Below are positions 1 to 13,075 of a stretch of DNA of 64,000 nt, in pieces. The stretch's first letter is position 1, and the number at the start of each line of letters is the position of its first letter. Position numbers and translations under genes: made by a program. The notes under the pieces were generated by a model. It searched no databases, was not told the DNA's origin, and saw only the letters and a list, made by a program, of their open reading frames with translations. The DNA comes from Apoderus coryli (taxonomy: Eukaryota > Arthropoda > Insecta > Coleoptera > Attelabidae), in contig OU452216.1 in the NCBI GenBank assembly GCA_911728435.2, forward strand, positions 1,853,981 to 1,917,980, in the 5' to 3' direction.

Positions 1-330
1 TATTTGAACACTTTCATCATACACATATTCCTCATAGTTTCACGCAATATATTTACACATGGAATATGATTAGATACTTAATTTTACAACAAATTTAATT
101 TACGCAACTCCCACAATAATATAACAAATATTAAAACATTATTTTATGTTAAAAAACTAATAATTTATACTTATTTTTATTTTACTGCTATTCACATGAA
201 CTAAATCTGGCAGAGTAGTAAAATTTATTCCCACCAGAAAGGTTACAATTTCAATTAATAATGCAAAAAAGTTCAATGACCCGTGAAGTGGGAGGAGTTG
301 AGTATGTGCAGACGGGCTACTAATTACAAC
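1..330. other. Left flank, no recognised feature
   Basis: AT-rich DNA with no ORF of note and no match to the repeated units to its right. Similarity to type-B unit bodies starts abruptly near 331 (words CAATCAATGACC and ATGCAACCTCC), so this may be DNA just outside the array or an insertion within it. Confidence 0.5.
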
Positions 331-409
331 CAATCAATGACCTTTATTTAATATCTTATGCTTATGCAACCTCCAACACATCATTATGGTATTTACGGTT
401 GCATAACCT

Positions 410-3020
410 CAGCGATAGGTGACTTTATTTTCTTTAAAAGAGAAATTTTTAGCATAGGTTTTAAATTTATATACAGGGTGAATCAAAAATTTATTTCCTA
501 TCGTCAAAAAAGCAATATTTTGAATAATTGTTTGATTTCTTTAGATTTCAAATCAAGATTTTTTTAAAAGTTAAACTATAAGCTCAAATTTATATACAGG
601 GTGAATCAAAAATGTATTTCTTTATTTTGTTAAGGTGAAATAGTATTGTTTTGAATAACTTTTTGATTTCTTTAGATTTCAAATCAAGATTTTTTTAAAA
701 GTTAAACTATAAGCTCAAATTTATATACAGGGTGAATCAAAAATGTATTTCTTTATTTTGTTAAGGTGAAATAGTATTGTTTTGAATAACTTTTTGATTT
801 CTTTAGATTTCAAATCAAGATTTTTTTAAAAGTTAAACTATAAGCTCAAATTTATATACAGGGTGAATCAAAAATGTATTTCTTTATTTTGTTAAGGTGA
901 AATATTTTGAATCACTTTTTGATTTCTTTAGATTTCCAATCAAGATTTTTTGAAAGTTAAACTACAAGCTCAAATTTATATACAGGGTGAATCAAAAATG
1001 TATTTCTTTATTTTGTTAAGCTGAAATATTTTGAATAACTTTTTGATTTCTTTAGATTTCAAATCAAGATTTTTTGAAAGTTAAACTATAAGCTCAAATT
1101 TATATACAGGGTGAATCAAAAATGTATTTCTTTATTTTGTTAAGGTGAAATAGTATTGTTTTGAATAACTTTTTGATTTCTTTAGATTTCAAATCAAGAT
1201 TTTTTTAAAAGTTAAACTACAAGCTCAAATTTATATACAGGGTGAATCAAAAATGTATTTCTTTATTTTGTTAAGCTGAAATATTTTGAATAACTTTTTG
1301 ATTTCTTTAGATTTCAAATCAAGATTTTTTGAAAGTTAAACTATAAGCTCAAATTTATATACAGGGTGAATCAAAAATGTATTTCTTTATTTTGTTAAGC
1401 TGAAATAGTATTGTTTTGAATAACTTTTTGATTTCTTTAGATTTCAAATCAAGATTTTTTTAAAAGTTAAACTATAAGCTCAAATTTATATACAGGGTGA
1501 ATCAAAAATGTATTTCCTATCGTCAAAAAAGCAATATTTTGAATAATTGTTTGATTTCTTTAGATTTCAAATCAAGATTTTTTTTAAAAGTTAAACTATA
1601 AGCTCAAATTTATATACAGGGTGAATCAAAAATGTATTTCTTTATTTTGTTAAGGTGAAATAGTATTGTTTTGAATAACTTTTTGATTTCTTTAGATTTC
1701 AAATCAAGATTTTTTTAAAAGTTAAACTATAAGCTCAAATTTATATACAGGGTGAATCAAAAATGTATTTCTTTATTTTGTTAAGGTGAAATAGTATTGT
1801 TTTGAATAACTTTTTGATTTCTTTAGATTTCAAATCAAGATTTTTTTAAAAGTTAAACTATAAGCTCAAATTTATATACAGGGTGAATCAAAAATGTATT
1901 TCTTTATTTTGTTAAGGCGAAATAGTAATATTTGGAATAATTTTTTGATATCTTTAGATTTCAAATCAAGATTTTTTGAAAGTTAAACTATAAGCTCAAA
2001 TTTATATACAGGGTGAATCAAAAATGTATTTCTTTATTTTGTTAAGGTGAAATAGTATTGTTTTGAATAACTTTTTGATTTCTTTAGATTTCAAATCAAG
2101 ATTTTTTTAAAAGTTAAACTATAAGCTCAAATGTATATACAGGGTGAATCAAAAATGTATTTCTTTATTTTGTTAAGGTGAAATATTTTGAATAATTTTT
2201 TGATTTCTTTAGATTTCAAATCAAGATTTTTTTAAAAGTTAAACTATAAGCTCAAATTTATATACAGGGTGAATCAAAAATGTATTTCTTTATTTTGTTA
2301 AGGTGAAATAGTATTGTTTTGAATAACTTTTTGATTTCTTTAGATTTCAAATCAAGATTTTTTTAAAAGTTAAACTATAAGCTCAAATTTATATACAGGG
2401 TGAATCAAAAATGTATTTCTTTATTTTGTTAAGCTGAAATATTTTGAATAACTTTTTGATTTCTTTAGATTTCAAATCAAGATTTTTTGAAAGTTAAACT
2501 ATAAGCTCAAATTTATATACAGGGTGAATCAAAAATGTATTTCTTTATTTTGTTAAGCTGAAATAGTATTGTTTTGAATAACTTTTTGATTTCTTTAGAT
2601 TTCAAATCAAGATTTTTTTAAAAGTTAAACTATAAGCTCAAATTTATATACAGGGTGAATCAAAAATGTATTTCTTTATTTTGTTAAGGCGAAATAGTAA
2701 TACTTGGAATAATTTTTTGATTTCTTTAGATTTAAAATCAAGATTTTTTGAAATTTAAACTATAAGCTCAAATTTATATACAGGGTGAATCAAAAATGTA
2801 TTTCTTTATTTTGTTAAGGTGAAATATTTTGAATAACTTTTTGATTTCTTTAGATTTCAAATCAAGATTTTTTGAAAGTTAAACTATAAGCTCAAATTTA
2901 TATACAGGGTGAATCAAAAATGTATTTCTTTATTTTGTTAAGGTGAAATAGTAATATTTTGAATAATTTTTTGATTTCTTTGGGTTTCAATTCAAGATTT
3001 CTTTGAAAGTTAAACTATAT
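410..3020 (+). repeat. Minisatellite array of unit 0
   Basis: About 20 copies, mostly 131 bp with 119-124-bp variants, each with the core TATATACAGGGTGAATC (cores near 471, 591, 722, 853, 977 and on to 2898). The shorter variants lack the GTATTGTT segment. The copy near 1510 uses TATCGTC in place of the TTTGTTAAGG region, like the first copy, which points to an internal block duplication. Confidence 0.93.
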
Positions 3021-3348
3021 GCTCCTAGAGGTTTTCTACGGGGTAACTCAAAAATGTTTCTATTTATTTTCAATAATAGATAGAAACATTTTCAGATTTT
3101 CAGCTCTGGCAATACTTTTTTTTAATTAATTTTTGAATTATTTTTTTTTGAAATTTTTTTTTTTTAATTTTTTTTTTTTTAAATTTTTTTTTTTGAAATT
3201 TTTTTTTTGAAATTTTTTTTTTTTAATTTTTTTTTAATAATAGAAACATTTTTTTCCTTGAAATTTTTTTTTTTTGATTTTTTTTTTGATTTTTTTTTGC
3301 CACCCTCAATGACTTTTTTTATAGATAAAACTACCACACAACGACTGG

Positions 3349-3367
3349 GAAATCCCGAAGGGATTTC
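3349..3367 (+). other. Hairpin H1, unit 0 tail
   Basis: Arms GAAATCCC/GGGATTTC, loop GAA. The next H2 starts 86 nt after its end. Confidence 0.85.
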
Positions 3368-3452
3368 TTTTAATATATACTAACGAGTGATCTTCGCGTT
3401 TCTTTCTAAAATGAGGAAAAAAAGCACAAAGTTGTGTGCGAATAAACGCAAA

Positions 3453-3471
3453 GGAACGCCGGAGGCGTTCC
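3453..3471 (+). other. Hairpin H2, unit 1
   Basis: Arms GGAACGCC/GGCGTTCC, loop GGA (allele a). Confidence 0.85.
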
Positions 3472-5746
3472 AACAGTGATTCCTATATGGCAACTTTATT
3501 TTTTGCATCACCCGATAGGCTATATATCAAAGCTGATTCAATGCATTAAAATTATGTATTTTATTCATATATTTACCTGTGCAGAAACGATATTTTAGCG
3601 TGACAAGGAGGTAAATACGATTTTCTACGAGGAAATTCAAGAAAAAAGCATTATAAAGTACTGCTATTACTTTGAAATAAATACCTGTTTTGGTGCTGTG
3701 TTTAGGTACAAAAACAATTTTAAAGTTACGTACAAGCATATTTGGTACGCCACTGTGCCTTTTCCATATCCTATATTTTCAATTATTGCGTTTTTCGTTC
3801 ATTTTTATTAATCTATCAAACCTTAAATGCGACTGGTATATTCCTTAAAATTGACAAATCTAATTTAGTTCAGCTGTCACACATAACGTTCTTTTACATT
3901 TTTCCAAATAAATATACAATGACACTCTTTAAAAACACATGTTAAATATAAAGAACAAAATTTAAAAGACACTGATATACGCAGCATTTGCAATATTAAT
4001 TACAAAATGTGCGAAAAACCACATAAAATCATACCGATGACACCCATTTTTGCCTTCAATATAGAGGCGACACTAACGACCACCACACAGGAAATGAACA
4101 TTATGTTTCATTTGGCTATGATGCCTATCCTTTTCACAAACAAACACATTCAAATTCTTTCATCCATTGCAATTGAAAATAATACATACATACATAACCT
4201 ATAAAATACTGCCATGAACAGTGAAGGCTTATCTAATTTTTTAACAACTGCTTTAATTCCAAATCTAATTATCCCAGAAAGTGATTTTGTAGAATGTGGC
4301 CCAATATGGCAACAATGGCGCACATCGTTTTCGACTCGACTAATTCCGTGACCAGTCACTCCAATTTTGCAAATGGCCACTCATCATAAACTTCCGCAAA
4401 GAACAACAACAATAAACACAAATTATCGAAATGAGTAAACAACAGTAGTAAATATAGCAAAAAACACTTGCACAGTAAGTAGTTTAATACAAACACATAA
4501 TAGGTATTCAATATTTCAGGCAAACATTTGTTGTTAGCTACCTACTAGGTATATTACGATCAAAACAAACAGGTTAATATTTTTAAAATTAAAACATTAT
4601 ACCTACCACATCACAACCGTAAGTAACAAATACAAACAACATAATATTGTTATTCCAAAGTGATAGATACAGAAATATACAAAAACAATGCAAGTAAGGA
4701 AGTACCTACTTTTACCCGAGATCTATCACTGGCAACAAACAATTACAAGTAGAGTTATTTTTTTATTAATGAAGTCTATAAAAAGGCCACAATACAGACA
4801 ACATTTTTTGCATCCAGCTACATAAATATGCTTTTAACAACGTGAGTACTTTGTAAAACTAAGTATCTACTATTTACTGAAACTTATTCTCGATCAGAAA
4901 ATACCAACAATTACAATTTACAGTTTTTATAATCCATTTATCAGGAAGAATTTGAGATACCTAGGTAGGTATGTCGTATATGTTGTACTTATTAATGAAG
5001 TTTATAAAAAGGAAGGTAGGTACATTATTATTATTATTATTTAGATTTGTTTGAAACTAAACTAAAGGTTACTAGGTCAATTTCATCTTATTGATCTCGG
5101 TCAGGGTTGTTTCCAAATAACTAATGACGTACGTACTTAGCTGACTAATTTTATTATAGATTTACAATTTTCGTATTATACCTAACTTTACCTGTTTAAT
5201 TAATTAATTAAATTTAGTATATTATATTAATAAAATAAATGTTGTACTATTTTAAGACAGCTAAAATAAAGGTTACTAGGTCAATTTCATCCGGTCAGGG
5301 TCAGGATAGTTTCCAAATAACTAACGACGTACGGTACTTAGCTGGCTAATTTTATACCAAAGACCTTACTAACACAGTATTATTATTATGTATGTATGTA
5401 TTATTAAGGTCTTTGTTTTATACAAAGGTTCTCCATTCGTCAAGAAAGTAGATATTCATACGTACGTCGTTACTACATTCCTATAATAGATCAGGTGGTG
5501 AAGGGTAGCATAACCAACTACGTACATTAGGACAGTGTTGCCTACGTTATCTGTTATATAAACGGATTTCACAATATCTGTAGGTGCATACTTACGTTGG
5601 CTGCATGTGAATTAAAGCAGTATTATTTGTCTTTGTTTATCTCATTGCGTGACAAATTTTGCTTCACTTTATCACAAATATTCGCAGCTTGATATAAGTG
5701 GACTTATTGTCATCTGTGGAACAATGCTATTATTTAAAATGACGTC

Positions 5747-5765
5747 ATACGTACGACGTACGTAT
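5747..5765. other. 9-bp inverted repeat in tail C
   Basis: ATACGTACG and CGTACGTAT around a single A, preceded by GACGTC. The same structure occurs at 25227-25245 in unit 6. Function unknown. Confidence 0.7.
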
Positions 5766-6641
5766 CTAAGCTAAGACCGAGAGAATTTGATCATATGTTT
5801 TGGATGACGACATATTGTTTATCTTACGATTTATTTACCAAAAAATTAGGGTTTCTTTTTTAATTTACAAATTCCACTACTAAATTAAATTAAAATGCCT
5901 ACATTTAGTTTTAATTTCCTGATACCGAATTTATTCTTACGTTACAAATAACTGGATAAAATACAAGTCTCATTACCTACCTACCTACCTGTTTTTGTCC
6001 AAAAACTAATTACAGATGATAACCTAGATCAAAAACATTCAATGAAACAAAATAGGTACGTAATTTTGTTAAGTTTAAGTCTTAAAGTAAGTATAGCCAT
6101 TATATATATTCATATAAATAGCACAGAATAAATAATATTCTGTGTAAATAGTACTTATCATGTTTTTATACAAAAATTATAAACCGTAAACACAACAAAT
6201 CAATATAGAATTAACTACACTTTTTATTTTATACACCACGTATTATTATTATTAGCGGATGCTGACGACCAAATTTCCATTTCCAAATTGATTTCTGTCT
6301 CTTGCCTGTAGGTCCATATTTTGAATGCTTCAAGTTATTTCGTTTTTTTTTTAAGTTACCGCCTAAGCGAGTACTAACTATTATTGGCCTCTTGCCCTTT
6401 CACAGTAGGATACAGCCAGCACAGTTTATTTTTATCAAATATAGTTACAATGCATACTACTACTGTTTACTTTTAACCTCCAAGCCCCATAATATAACCT
6501 ATTTATTTATGACGTGAAATAGAAGTGTCAACCAAACAAAAATAAGGGACACCAACGTCAGAACAAAATTCTGCCAAATTATGACAAACCAACGAAGCCA
6601 AAATAGATAGACAGATAGTCCTAAAATCAACGTCCGCCGCT

Positions 6642-6659
6642 ATTAACGTTAACGTTAAT
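6642..6659. other. 18-bp perfect palindrome
   Basis: ATTAACGTTAACGTTAAT contains two overlapping GTTAAC sites. It is repeated in unit 6 (near 26116) and in the degenerate unit 11c (near 49099), always in the same context. Confidence 0.75.
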
Positions 6660-6776
6660 TGAACACCAACGATTTTCAAATAGAAAGATGTGGTAGGTTT
6701 ATAAAATGATGATCGGCAGCCATTTTTAGGCTAGCAGATTTAAAATACCAAACTAATATATTTATAGTAGGTATTT

Positions 6777-8915
6777 ACCATTTTTTTTAACACGATAGGT
6801 GACTTTATTTTCTTTAAAAGAGAAATTTTTAGCATAGGTTTTAAATTTATATACGGGGTGAATCAAAAATGTATTTCTCTATTTTTTACCATTTTTTTTA
6901 ACACGATAGGTGACTTTATTTTCTTTACAAGAGAAATTTTTAGCATAGGCTTTAAATTTATATACAGGGTGAATCAAAAATGTATTTCTCTATTTTTTTA
7001 CCATTTTTTTTAACACGATAGGTGACTTTATTTTCTTTAAAAGAGAAATTTTTAGCATAGGTTTTAAATTTATATACGGGGTGAATCAAAAATGTATTTC
7101 TCTATTTTTTTACCATTTTTTTTAACACGATAGGTGACTTTATTTTCTTTAAAAGAGAAATTTTTAGCATAGGTTTTAAATTTATATACGGGGTGAATCA
7201 AAAATGTATTTCTCTATTTTTTTACAATTTTTTTTAACACGATAGGTGACTTTATTTTCTTTAAAAGAGAAATTTTTAGCATAGGTTTTAAATTTATATA
7301 CGGGGTGAATCAAAAATGTATTTCTCTATTTTTTTACCATTTTTTTTAACACGATAGGTGACTTTATTTTCTTTAAAAGAGAAATTTTTAGCATAGGTTT
7401 TAAATTTATATACGGGGTGAATCAAAAATGTATTTCTCTATTTTTTTACCATTTTTTTTAACACGATAGGTGACTTTATTTTCTTTAAAAGAGAAATTTT
7501 TAGCATAGGTTTTAAATTTATATACGGGGTGAATCAAAAATGTATTTCTCTATTTTTTTACCATTTTTTTTAACACGATAGGTGACTTTATTTTCTTTAA
7601 AAGAGAAATTTTTAGCATAGGTTTTAAATTTATATACAGGGTGAATCAAAAATGTATTTCTTTATTTTGTTAAGGTGAAATAGTATTGTTTTGAATAACT
7701 TTTTGATTTCTTTAGATTTCAAATCAAGATTTTTTTAAAAGTTAAACTATAAGCTCAAATTTATATACAGGGTGAATCAAAAATGTATTTCTTTATTTTG
7801 TTAAGGTGAAATAGTATTGTTTTGAATAACTTTTTGATTTCTTTAGATTTCAAATCAAGATTTTTTTAAAAGTTAAACTATAAGCTCAAATTTATATACA
7901 GGGTGAATCAAAAATGTATTTCTTTATTTTGTTAATGTGAAATATTTTGAATAATTTTTTGATTTCTTTAGATTTCAAATCAAGATTTTTTGAAAGTTAA
8001 ACTATAAGCTCAAATTTATATACAGGGTGAATCAAAAATGTATTTCTTTATTTTGTTAAGGTGAAATAGTATTGTTTTGAATAACTTTTTGATTTCTTTA
8101 GATTTCAAATCAAGATTTTTTGAAAGTTAAACTATAAGCTCAAATTTATATACAGGGTGAATCAAAAATGTATTTCTTTATTTTGTTAAGCTGAAATAGT
8201 ATTGTTTTGAATAACTTTTTGATTTCTTTAGATTTCAAATCAAGATTTTTTTAAAAGTTAAACTATAAGCTCAAATTTATATACAGGGTGAATCAAAAAT
8301 GTATTTCTTTATTTTGTTAAGGCGAAATAGTAATACTTGGAATAATTTTTTGATATCTTTAGATTTCAAGTCAAGATTTTTTGAAAGTTAAACTATAAGC
8401 TCAAATTTATATACAGGGTGAATCAAAAATGTATTTCTTTATTTTGTTAAGGTGAAATATTTTGAATAACTTTTTGATTTCTTTAGATTTCAAATCAAGA
8501 TTTTTTGAAAGTTAAACTATAAGCTCAAATTTATATACAGGGTGAATCAAAAATGTATTTCTTTATTTTGTTAAGGTGAAATAGTATTGTTTTGAATAAC
8601 TTTTTGATTTCTTTAGATTTCAAATCAAGATTTTTTTAAAAGTTAAACTATAAGCTCAAATTTATATACAGGGTGAATCAAAAATGTATTTCTTTATTTT
8701 GTTTAGATGAAATAGTAATATTTTGAATAACTTTTTGATTTCTTTAGATTTCAAATCAAGATTTTTTTAAAAGTTAAACTATAAGCTCAAATTTATATAC
8801 AGGGTGAATCAAAAATGTATTTCTTTATTTTGTTAAGGTGAAATAGTAATATTTTGAATAATTTTTTGATTTCTTTGGGTTTCAATTCAAGATTTCTTTG
8901 AAAGTTAAACTATAT
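6777..8915 (+). repeat. Minisatellite array of unit 1, two subfamilies
   Basis: Eight copies of a 112-bp repeat (cores near 6848-7631, with the word CGATAGGTGACTTT) are followed without a gap by about nine copies of the 119-131-bp repeat (cores 7762-8795). Both share the core TATAC(A/G)GGGTGAATC. The first 112-bp copy is one T shorter. Confidence 0.92.
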
Positions 8916-9243
8916 GCTCCTAGAGGTTTTCTACGGGGTAACTCAAAAATGTTTCTATTTATTTTCAATAATAGATAGAAACATTTTCAGATTTTCAGCT
9001 CTGGCAATACTTTTTTTTAATTAATTTTTGAATTATTTTTTTTTTAAATTTTTTTTTTTTAATTTTTTTTTTTTTTTAAATTTTTTTTTTTGAAATTTTT
9101 TTTTTTTAATTTTTTTTTTTAATTTTTTTTTAATAATAGAAACATTTTTTTCCTTGAAATTTTTTTTTTTTTATTTTTTTTTTCATTTTTTTTGCCACCC
9201 TCAATGACTTTTTTCATAGATAAAACTACCACAAACCAACTGG

Positions 9244-9263
9244 GAAATCCCGCAAGGGATTTC
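9244..9263 (+). other. Hairpin H1, unit 1 tail
   Basis: Arms GAAATCCC/GGGATTTC, loop GCAA. H2 of the next unit starts at 9350. Confidence 0.85.
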
Positions 9264-9349
9264 TTGTTAATATATACTAACGAGTGATCTTCGCGTTTCT
9301 TTCTAAAATGAGGAAAAAAAGCACAAAGTTGTGTGCGAATAAACGCAAA

Positions 9350-9368
9350 GGAACGCCGGAGGCGTTCC
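9350..9368 (+). other. Hairpin H2, unit 2
   Basis: Arms GGAACGCC/GGCGTTCC, loop GGA (allele a). Confidence 0.85.
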
Positions 9369-11220
9369 AACAGTGATTCCTATATGGCAACTTTATTTTT
9401 TGCATCACCCGATAGGCTATATATCAAAGCTGATTGAATGCATTAAAATTATGTATTTTATTCATTTATTTACCTGTGCAGAAACGATATTTTAGCGTGA
9501 CAAGGAGGTGAATACGATTTTCTACGAGGAAATTCAAGAAAAAAGCATTATAAAGTACTGCTATTACTTTGAAATAAATACCTATTTTGGTGCTGTGTTT
9601 AGGTACAAAAACAATTTTAAAGCATATTTGGTACGCCACTGTGCCTTTTCCATATCCTATATTTTCAATTATTGCGTTTTTCGTTCATTTTTATTAATCT
9701 ATCAAACCTTAAATGCGACTGGTATATTCCTTAAAATTGACAAATCTAATTTAGTTCAGCTGTCACACATAACGTTCTTTTACATTTTTCCAAATAAATA
9801 TACAATGACACTCTTTAAAAACACATGTTAAATATAAAGAACAAAATTTAAAAGACACTGATATACGCAGCATTTGCAATATTACTTACAAAATGTGCGA
9901 AAAACCACATAAAATCATACCGATGACACCCATTTTTGCCTTCAATATAGAGGCGACACTAACGACCACCACACAGGAAATGAACATTATGTTTCATTTG
10001 GCTATGATGCCTATCCTTTTCACAAACAAACACATTCAAATTCTTTCATCCATTGCAATTGAAAATAATACATACATACATAACCTATAAAATACTGCCA
10101 TGAACAGTGAAGGCTTATCTAATTTTTTAACAACTGCTTTAATTCCAAATCTAATTATCCCAGAGAGTGATTTTGCAGAATGTGGCCCAATATGGCAACA
10201 ATGGCGCACATCGTTTTCGATTCGACTTATTTTGTGATCAGTCACTCCAATTTTGCAAATGGCCACTCATCATAAACTTCCGCAAAGAACAACAACAATA
10301 AACACAAATTATCGAAATGAGTAAACAACAGTAGTAAATATAGCAAAAAACACTTGCACAGTAAGTAATTTAATACAAATACATAATATTCCATATTTCA
10401 GACAAATAGGTATATCATGCCGTCTATACCTAAAATGTAGTACATTCGTTGTTGTTAGCTACCTACTAGGTATATTATGATCAAAACAAACAGGCTAACA
10501 TTCTTAAAATTAAAACATTATACCTACCACATCACAACCGTAAGTAACAAATACAAACAACATATTATTGTTATTCCAAAGTGATAGATACAGAAATATA
10601 CAAAAACAATGCAAGTAAGTAAGTACCTACTTACTTATTCTCTATCTGAAAATACCAACAATTACAATTAAGGTTCGCCATTTATCAGGAAGAATCTGTT
10701 TGAGATACCTTATTATGTCGTTTATATTGTACTTATTAATGAAGTTTATAAAAAGGAAGGTAGGTACATTATTATTATTATTTAGATTTGTTTGAAACTA
10801 AACTAAAGGTTACTAGGTCAATTTCATCTTATTGATCTCGGTCAGGGTTGTTTCCAAATAACTAATGACGTACGTACCTACTTAGCTGACTAATTTTATT
10901 ATAGATTTACAATTTTCGTTTTAAACCTAACTTTATCTGTTTAATTAACTAAATTTAGTATTTTATATTAATAATAGGTACTTATTTTTCTGGTAATTAT
11001 CTATTTCTTATAATCTTGATCATATATACATTAGTAGTTTTTATAACAGGTTCTCCATTCGTCAAGAAAGTAGATATTCATACGTACGTCGCTACTAGAC
11101 TCCTATAATACATCAGGTGTTGAAGGGCAGCAACCAACTACGTACATTAGGACAGTGTTGCCTACGTTATCTGTTATAAAAAGGGCAAAGCAATAAATTT
11201 CAGAGTTTTTTAGATTAGTT

Positions 11221-12601
11221 GATGAAATTTTTTGATTTCTTTAGATTTCAAATTAAGTTTTCTGTGAAAGTTAAACTATAGGGTCAAATATATATACAGG
11301 GTGAATCAAAAATGTATTTCTTTATTTTGTTATGGTCAAAAAAGTTATATTTTGAATAATTTTTTGATTTCTTTAGATTTCAAATTAAGTTTTCTGTGAA
11401 AGTTAAACTATAGGGTCAAATATATATACAGGGTGAATCAAAAATGTATTTCTTTATTTTGTTATGGTCAAAAAAGTTATATTTTGAATAATTTTTTGAT
11501 TTCTTTAGATTTCAAATTAAGTTTTCTGTGAAAGTTAAACTATAAGGTAGAATATATATACAGGGTGAATCAAAAATGTATTTCTTTATTTTGTTATGGT
11601 CAAAAAAGTTATATTTTGAATAATTTTTTGATTTCTTTAGATTTCAAATTAAGTTTTCTGTGAAAGTTAAACTATAGGGTCAAATATATATACAGGGTGA
11701 ATCACAAATGTATTTCTTTATTTTGTTATGGTCAAAAAAGTTATATTCTGAATAATTTTTTGATTTCTTTAGATTTCAAATTAAGTTTTCTGTGAAAGTT
11801 AAACTATAAGGTAGAATATATATACAGGGTGAATCACAAATGTATTTCTTTATTTTGTTATGGTCAAAAAAGTTATATTTTGAATAATTTTTTGATTTCT
11901 TTAGATTTCAAATTCAGTTTTCTGTGAAAGTTAAACTATAGGGTCAAATATATATACAGGGTGAATCAAAAATGTATTTCTTTATTTTGTTATGGTCAAA
12001 AAAGTTATATTTTGAATAATTTTTTGATTTCTTTAGATTTCAAATTAAGTTTTCTGTGAAAGTTAAACTATAGGGTCAAATATATATACAGGGTGAATCA
12101 CAAATGTATTTCTTTATTTTGTTATGGTCAAAAAAGTTATATTTTGAATAATTTTTTGATTTCTTTAGATTTCAAATTAAGTTTTCTGTGAAAGTTAAAC
12201 TATAGGGTCAAATATATATACAGGGTGAATCAAAAATGTATTTCTTTATTTTGTTATGGTCAAAAAAGTTATATTTTGAATAATTTTTTGATTTCTTTAG
12301 ATTTCAAATTAAGTTTTCTGTGAAAGTTAAACTATAGGATCAAATATATATACAGGGTGAATCACAAATGTATTTCTTTATTTTGTTATGGTCAAAAAAG
12401 TAATATTTTGAATAATATTTTGATTTCTTTAGATTTGAAATTAAGTTTTCTGTGAAAGTTAAACTATAAGCTCAAATTTATATACGGGGTGAACCAAAAA
12501 TGTATTTCTTTATTTTGTTATGGTCAAAAAAGTAATATTTTGAATAATTTTTTGATTTCTTTGGGTTTCAATTGAAGATTTCTTTGAAAGTTAAACTATA
12601 T
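11221..12601 (+). repeat. Minisatellite array of unit 2 (132-bp subfamily)
   Basis: About ten copies (cores from 11291 to 12478) marked by TTATGGTCAAAAAAG and TTTTCTGTGAAAG, which are absent from the 131-bp subfamily. Copies alternate between AATCAAAAATG and AATCACAAATG, so the homogenisation is recent but incomplete. Confidence 0.92.
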
Positions 12602-12945
12602 GCTCCTAGAGGTTATCTACGAGGTGACTCAAAAATGTTTCTATTTATTTTCAATAATAGATAGAAACATTTTCAGATTTTCAGCTCTGGCAATACTTTT
12701 TTTTAATTATTTTTTTTGTAATTTTTTTTTTTGAAAAATTTTTTTTTTCGAAATTTTTTTTTTTAAATTTTTTTTTTTAAATTTTTTTTTTTGAAAATTT
12801 TTTTTTTTTTAATTTTTTTTTGACTTTTTTTTTTTTAATAGAAACATTTTTTTCCTTGAAATTTTTTTTTTTTATTTTTTTTTTTCATTTTTTTTATAAC
12901 CCTCAATGACTTTTTTTATAGATAAAACTACCACAAACCAACTGG

Positions 12946-12965
12946 GAAATCCCGCAAGGGATTTC
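12946..12965 (+). other. Hairpin H1, unit 2 tail
   Basis: Arms GAAATCCC/GGGATTTC, loop GCAA. Confidence 0.85.
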
Positions 12966-13044
12966 TTGTTAATATATACTAACGAGCGTACAGTCCGTTT
13001 CTTTCTAAAATGGGGAAAAAAAGGGGCCACTTAAAGCCACTAAG

Positions 13045-13075
13045 GCTGCAGTTTCGCCGAAGGCGAAACTGCAGC
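13045..13075 (+). other. Hairpin H2, unit 3 (14-bp arms)
   Basis: The left arm GCTGCAGTTTCGCC is perfectly complementary to the right arm; loop GAA (allele b). A smaller hairpin, AGCC-ACTAA-GGCT, lies just upstream and overlaps its base. Confidence 0.87.

Larger units (their letters stand above)
331..3369 (+). mobile_element. Unit 0 (3' part only)
   Basis: Begins with a short type-B body end (331-409, identical in other B units) joined directly at 409/410 to a 112-type minisatellite copy. About twenty minisatellite copies follow (410-3020), then the GCTCCTAGAGG block, a T-rich tract (3115-3298) and tail hairpin H1 (3349-3367). The head and most of the body are missing, so it is a 5'-truncated or rearranged copy. 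It has the longest minisatellite array in the window. Confidence 0.72.
3370..9266 (+). mobile_element. Unit 1 (head a, body A plus tail C)
   Basis: Longest regular unit (5.9 kb). The head has the TGATCTTCGCG module and H2 at 3453-3471. Body A runs from about 3540 to 5540 and includes a local duplication: the words AAAGGTTACTAGG and CCAAATAACTAA recur at about 5062-5160 and 5268-5355. A segment found otherwise only in unit 6 follows (tail C, about 5563-6780), then minisatellites at 6777-8915, a T-rich tract at 9011-9193 and H1 at 9244-9263. Tail C holds two palindromes, described separately. Short ORFs of 65-76 codons recur in other A units but show no recognisable protein. Confidence 0.75.
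9267..12968 (+). mobile_element. Unit 2 (head a, body A)
   Basis: The head nearly matches unit 1 (TGATCTTCGCG module; H2 9350-9368). Body A spans about 9400-11215. Here it lacks the GTTACGTACAA stretch present in units 1, 3 and 7, which fuses two short ORFs into one of 107 codons (9508-9831). This is a by-product of a deletion, not evidence of a gene. Minisatellites of the 132-bp subfamily follow (11221-12601), then a T-rich tract (12697-12897) and H1 (12946-12965). Confidence 0.75.

Noticed and set aside
410..3020. Regular repeats suggestive of a CRISPR array
   Set aside because: The monomers are contiguous 112-132-bp tandem repeats without unique spacers and with no associated genes.
3115..3298. 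Lys-rich (minus strand) and Phe-rich (plus strand) ORFs across the T-rich tracts, here and in units 1, 3, 6, 8 and 10
   Set aside because: They are translations of T runs broken by GAAA. Lengths differ between near-identical units and no frame is maintained.
3370..3660. Hammerhead or other small self-cleaving ribozyme in the unit head
   Set aside because: No CTGATGA...GAAA core with suitable stems was found. H2 is a simple hairpin with a three-base loop.
9268..9282. CTAA about 13 nt after H1 as a canonical Helitron CTRR end
   Set aside because: Present only in the TATATACTAACGAG heads (units 1, 2, 3, 6, 7) and absent where the head reads TAATATTAATAA, so it cannot be the general terminus.
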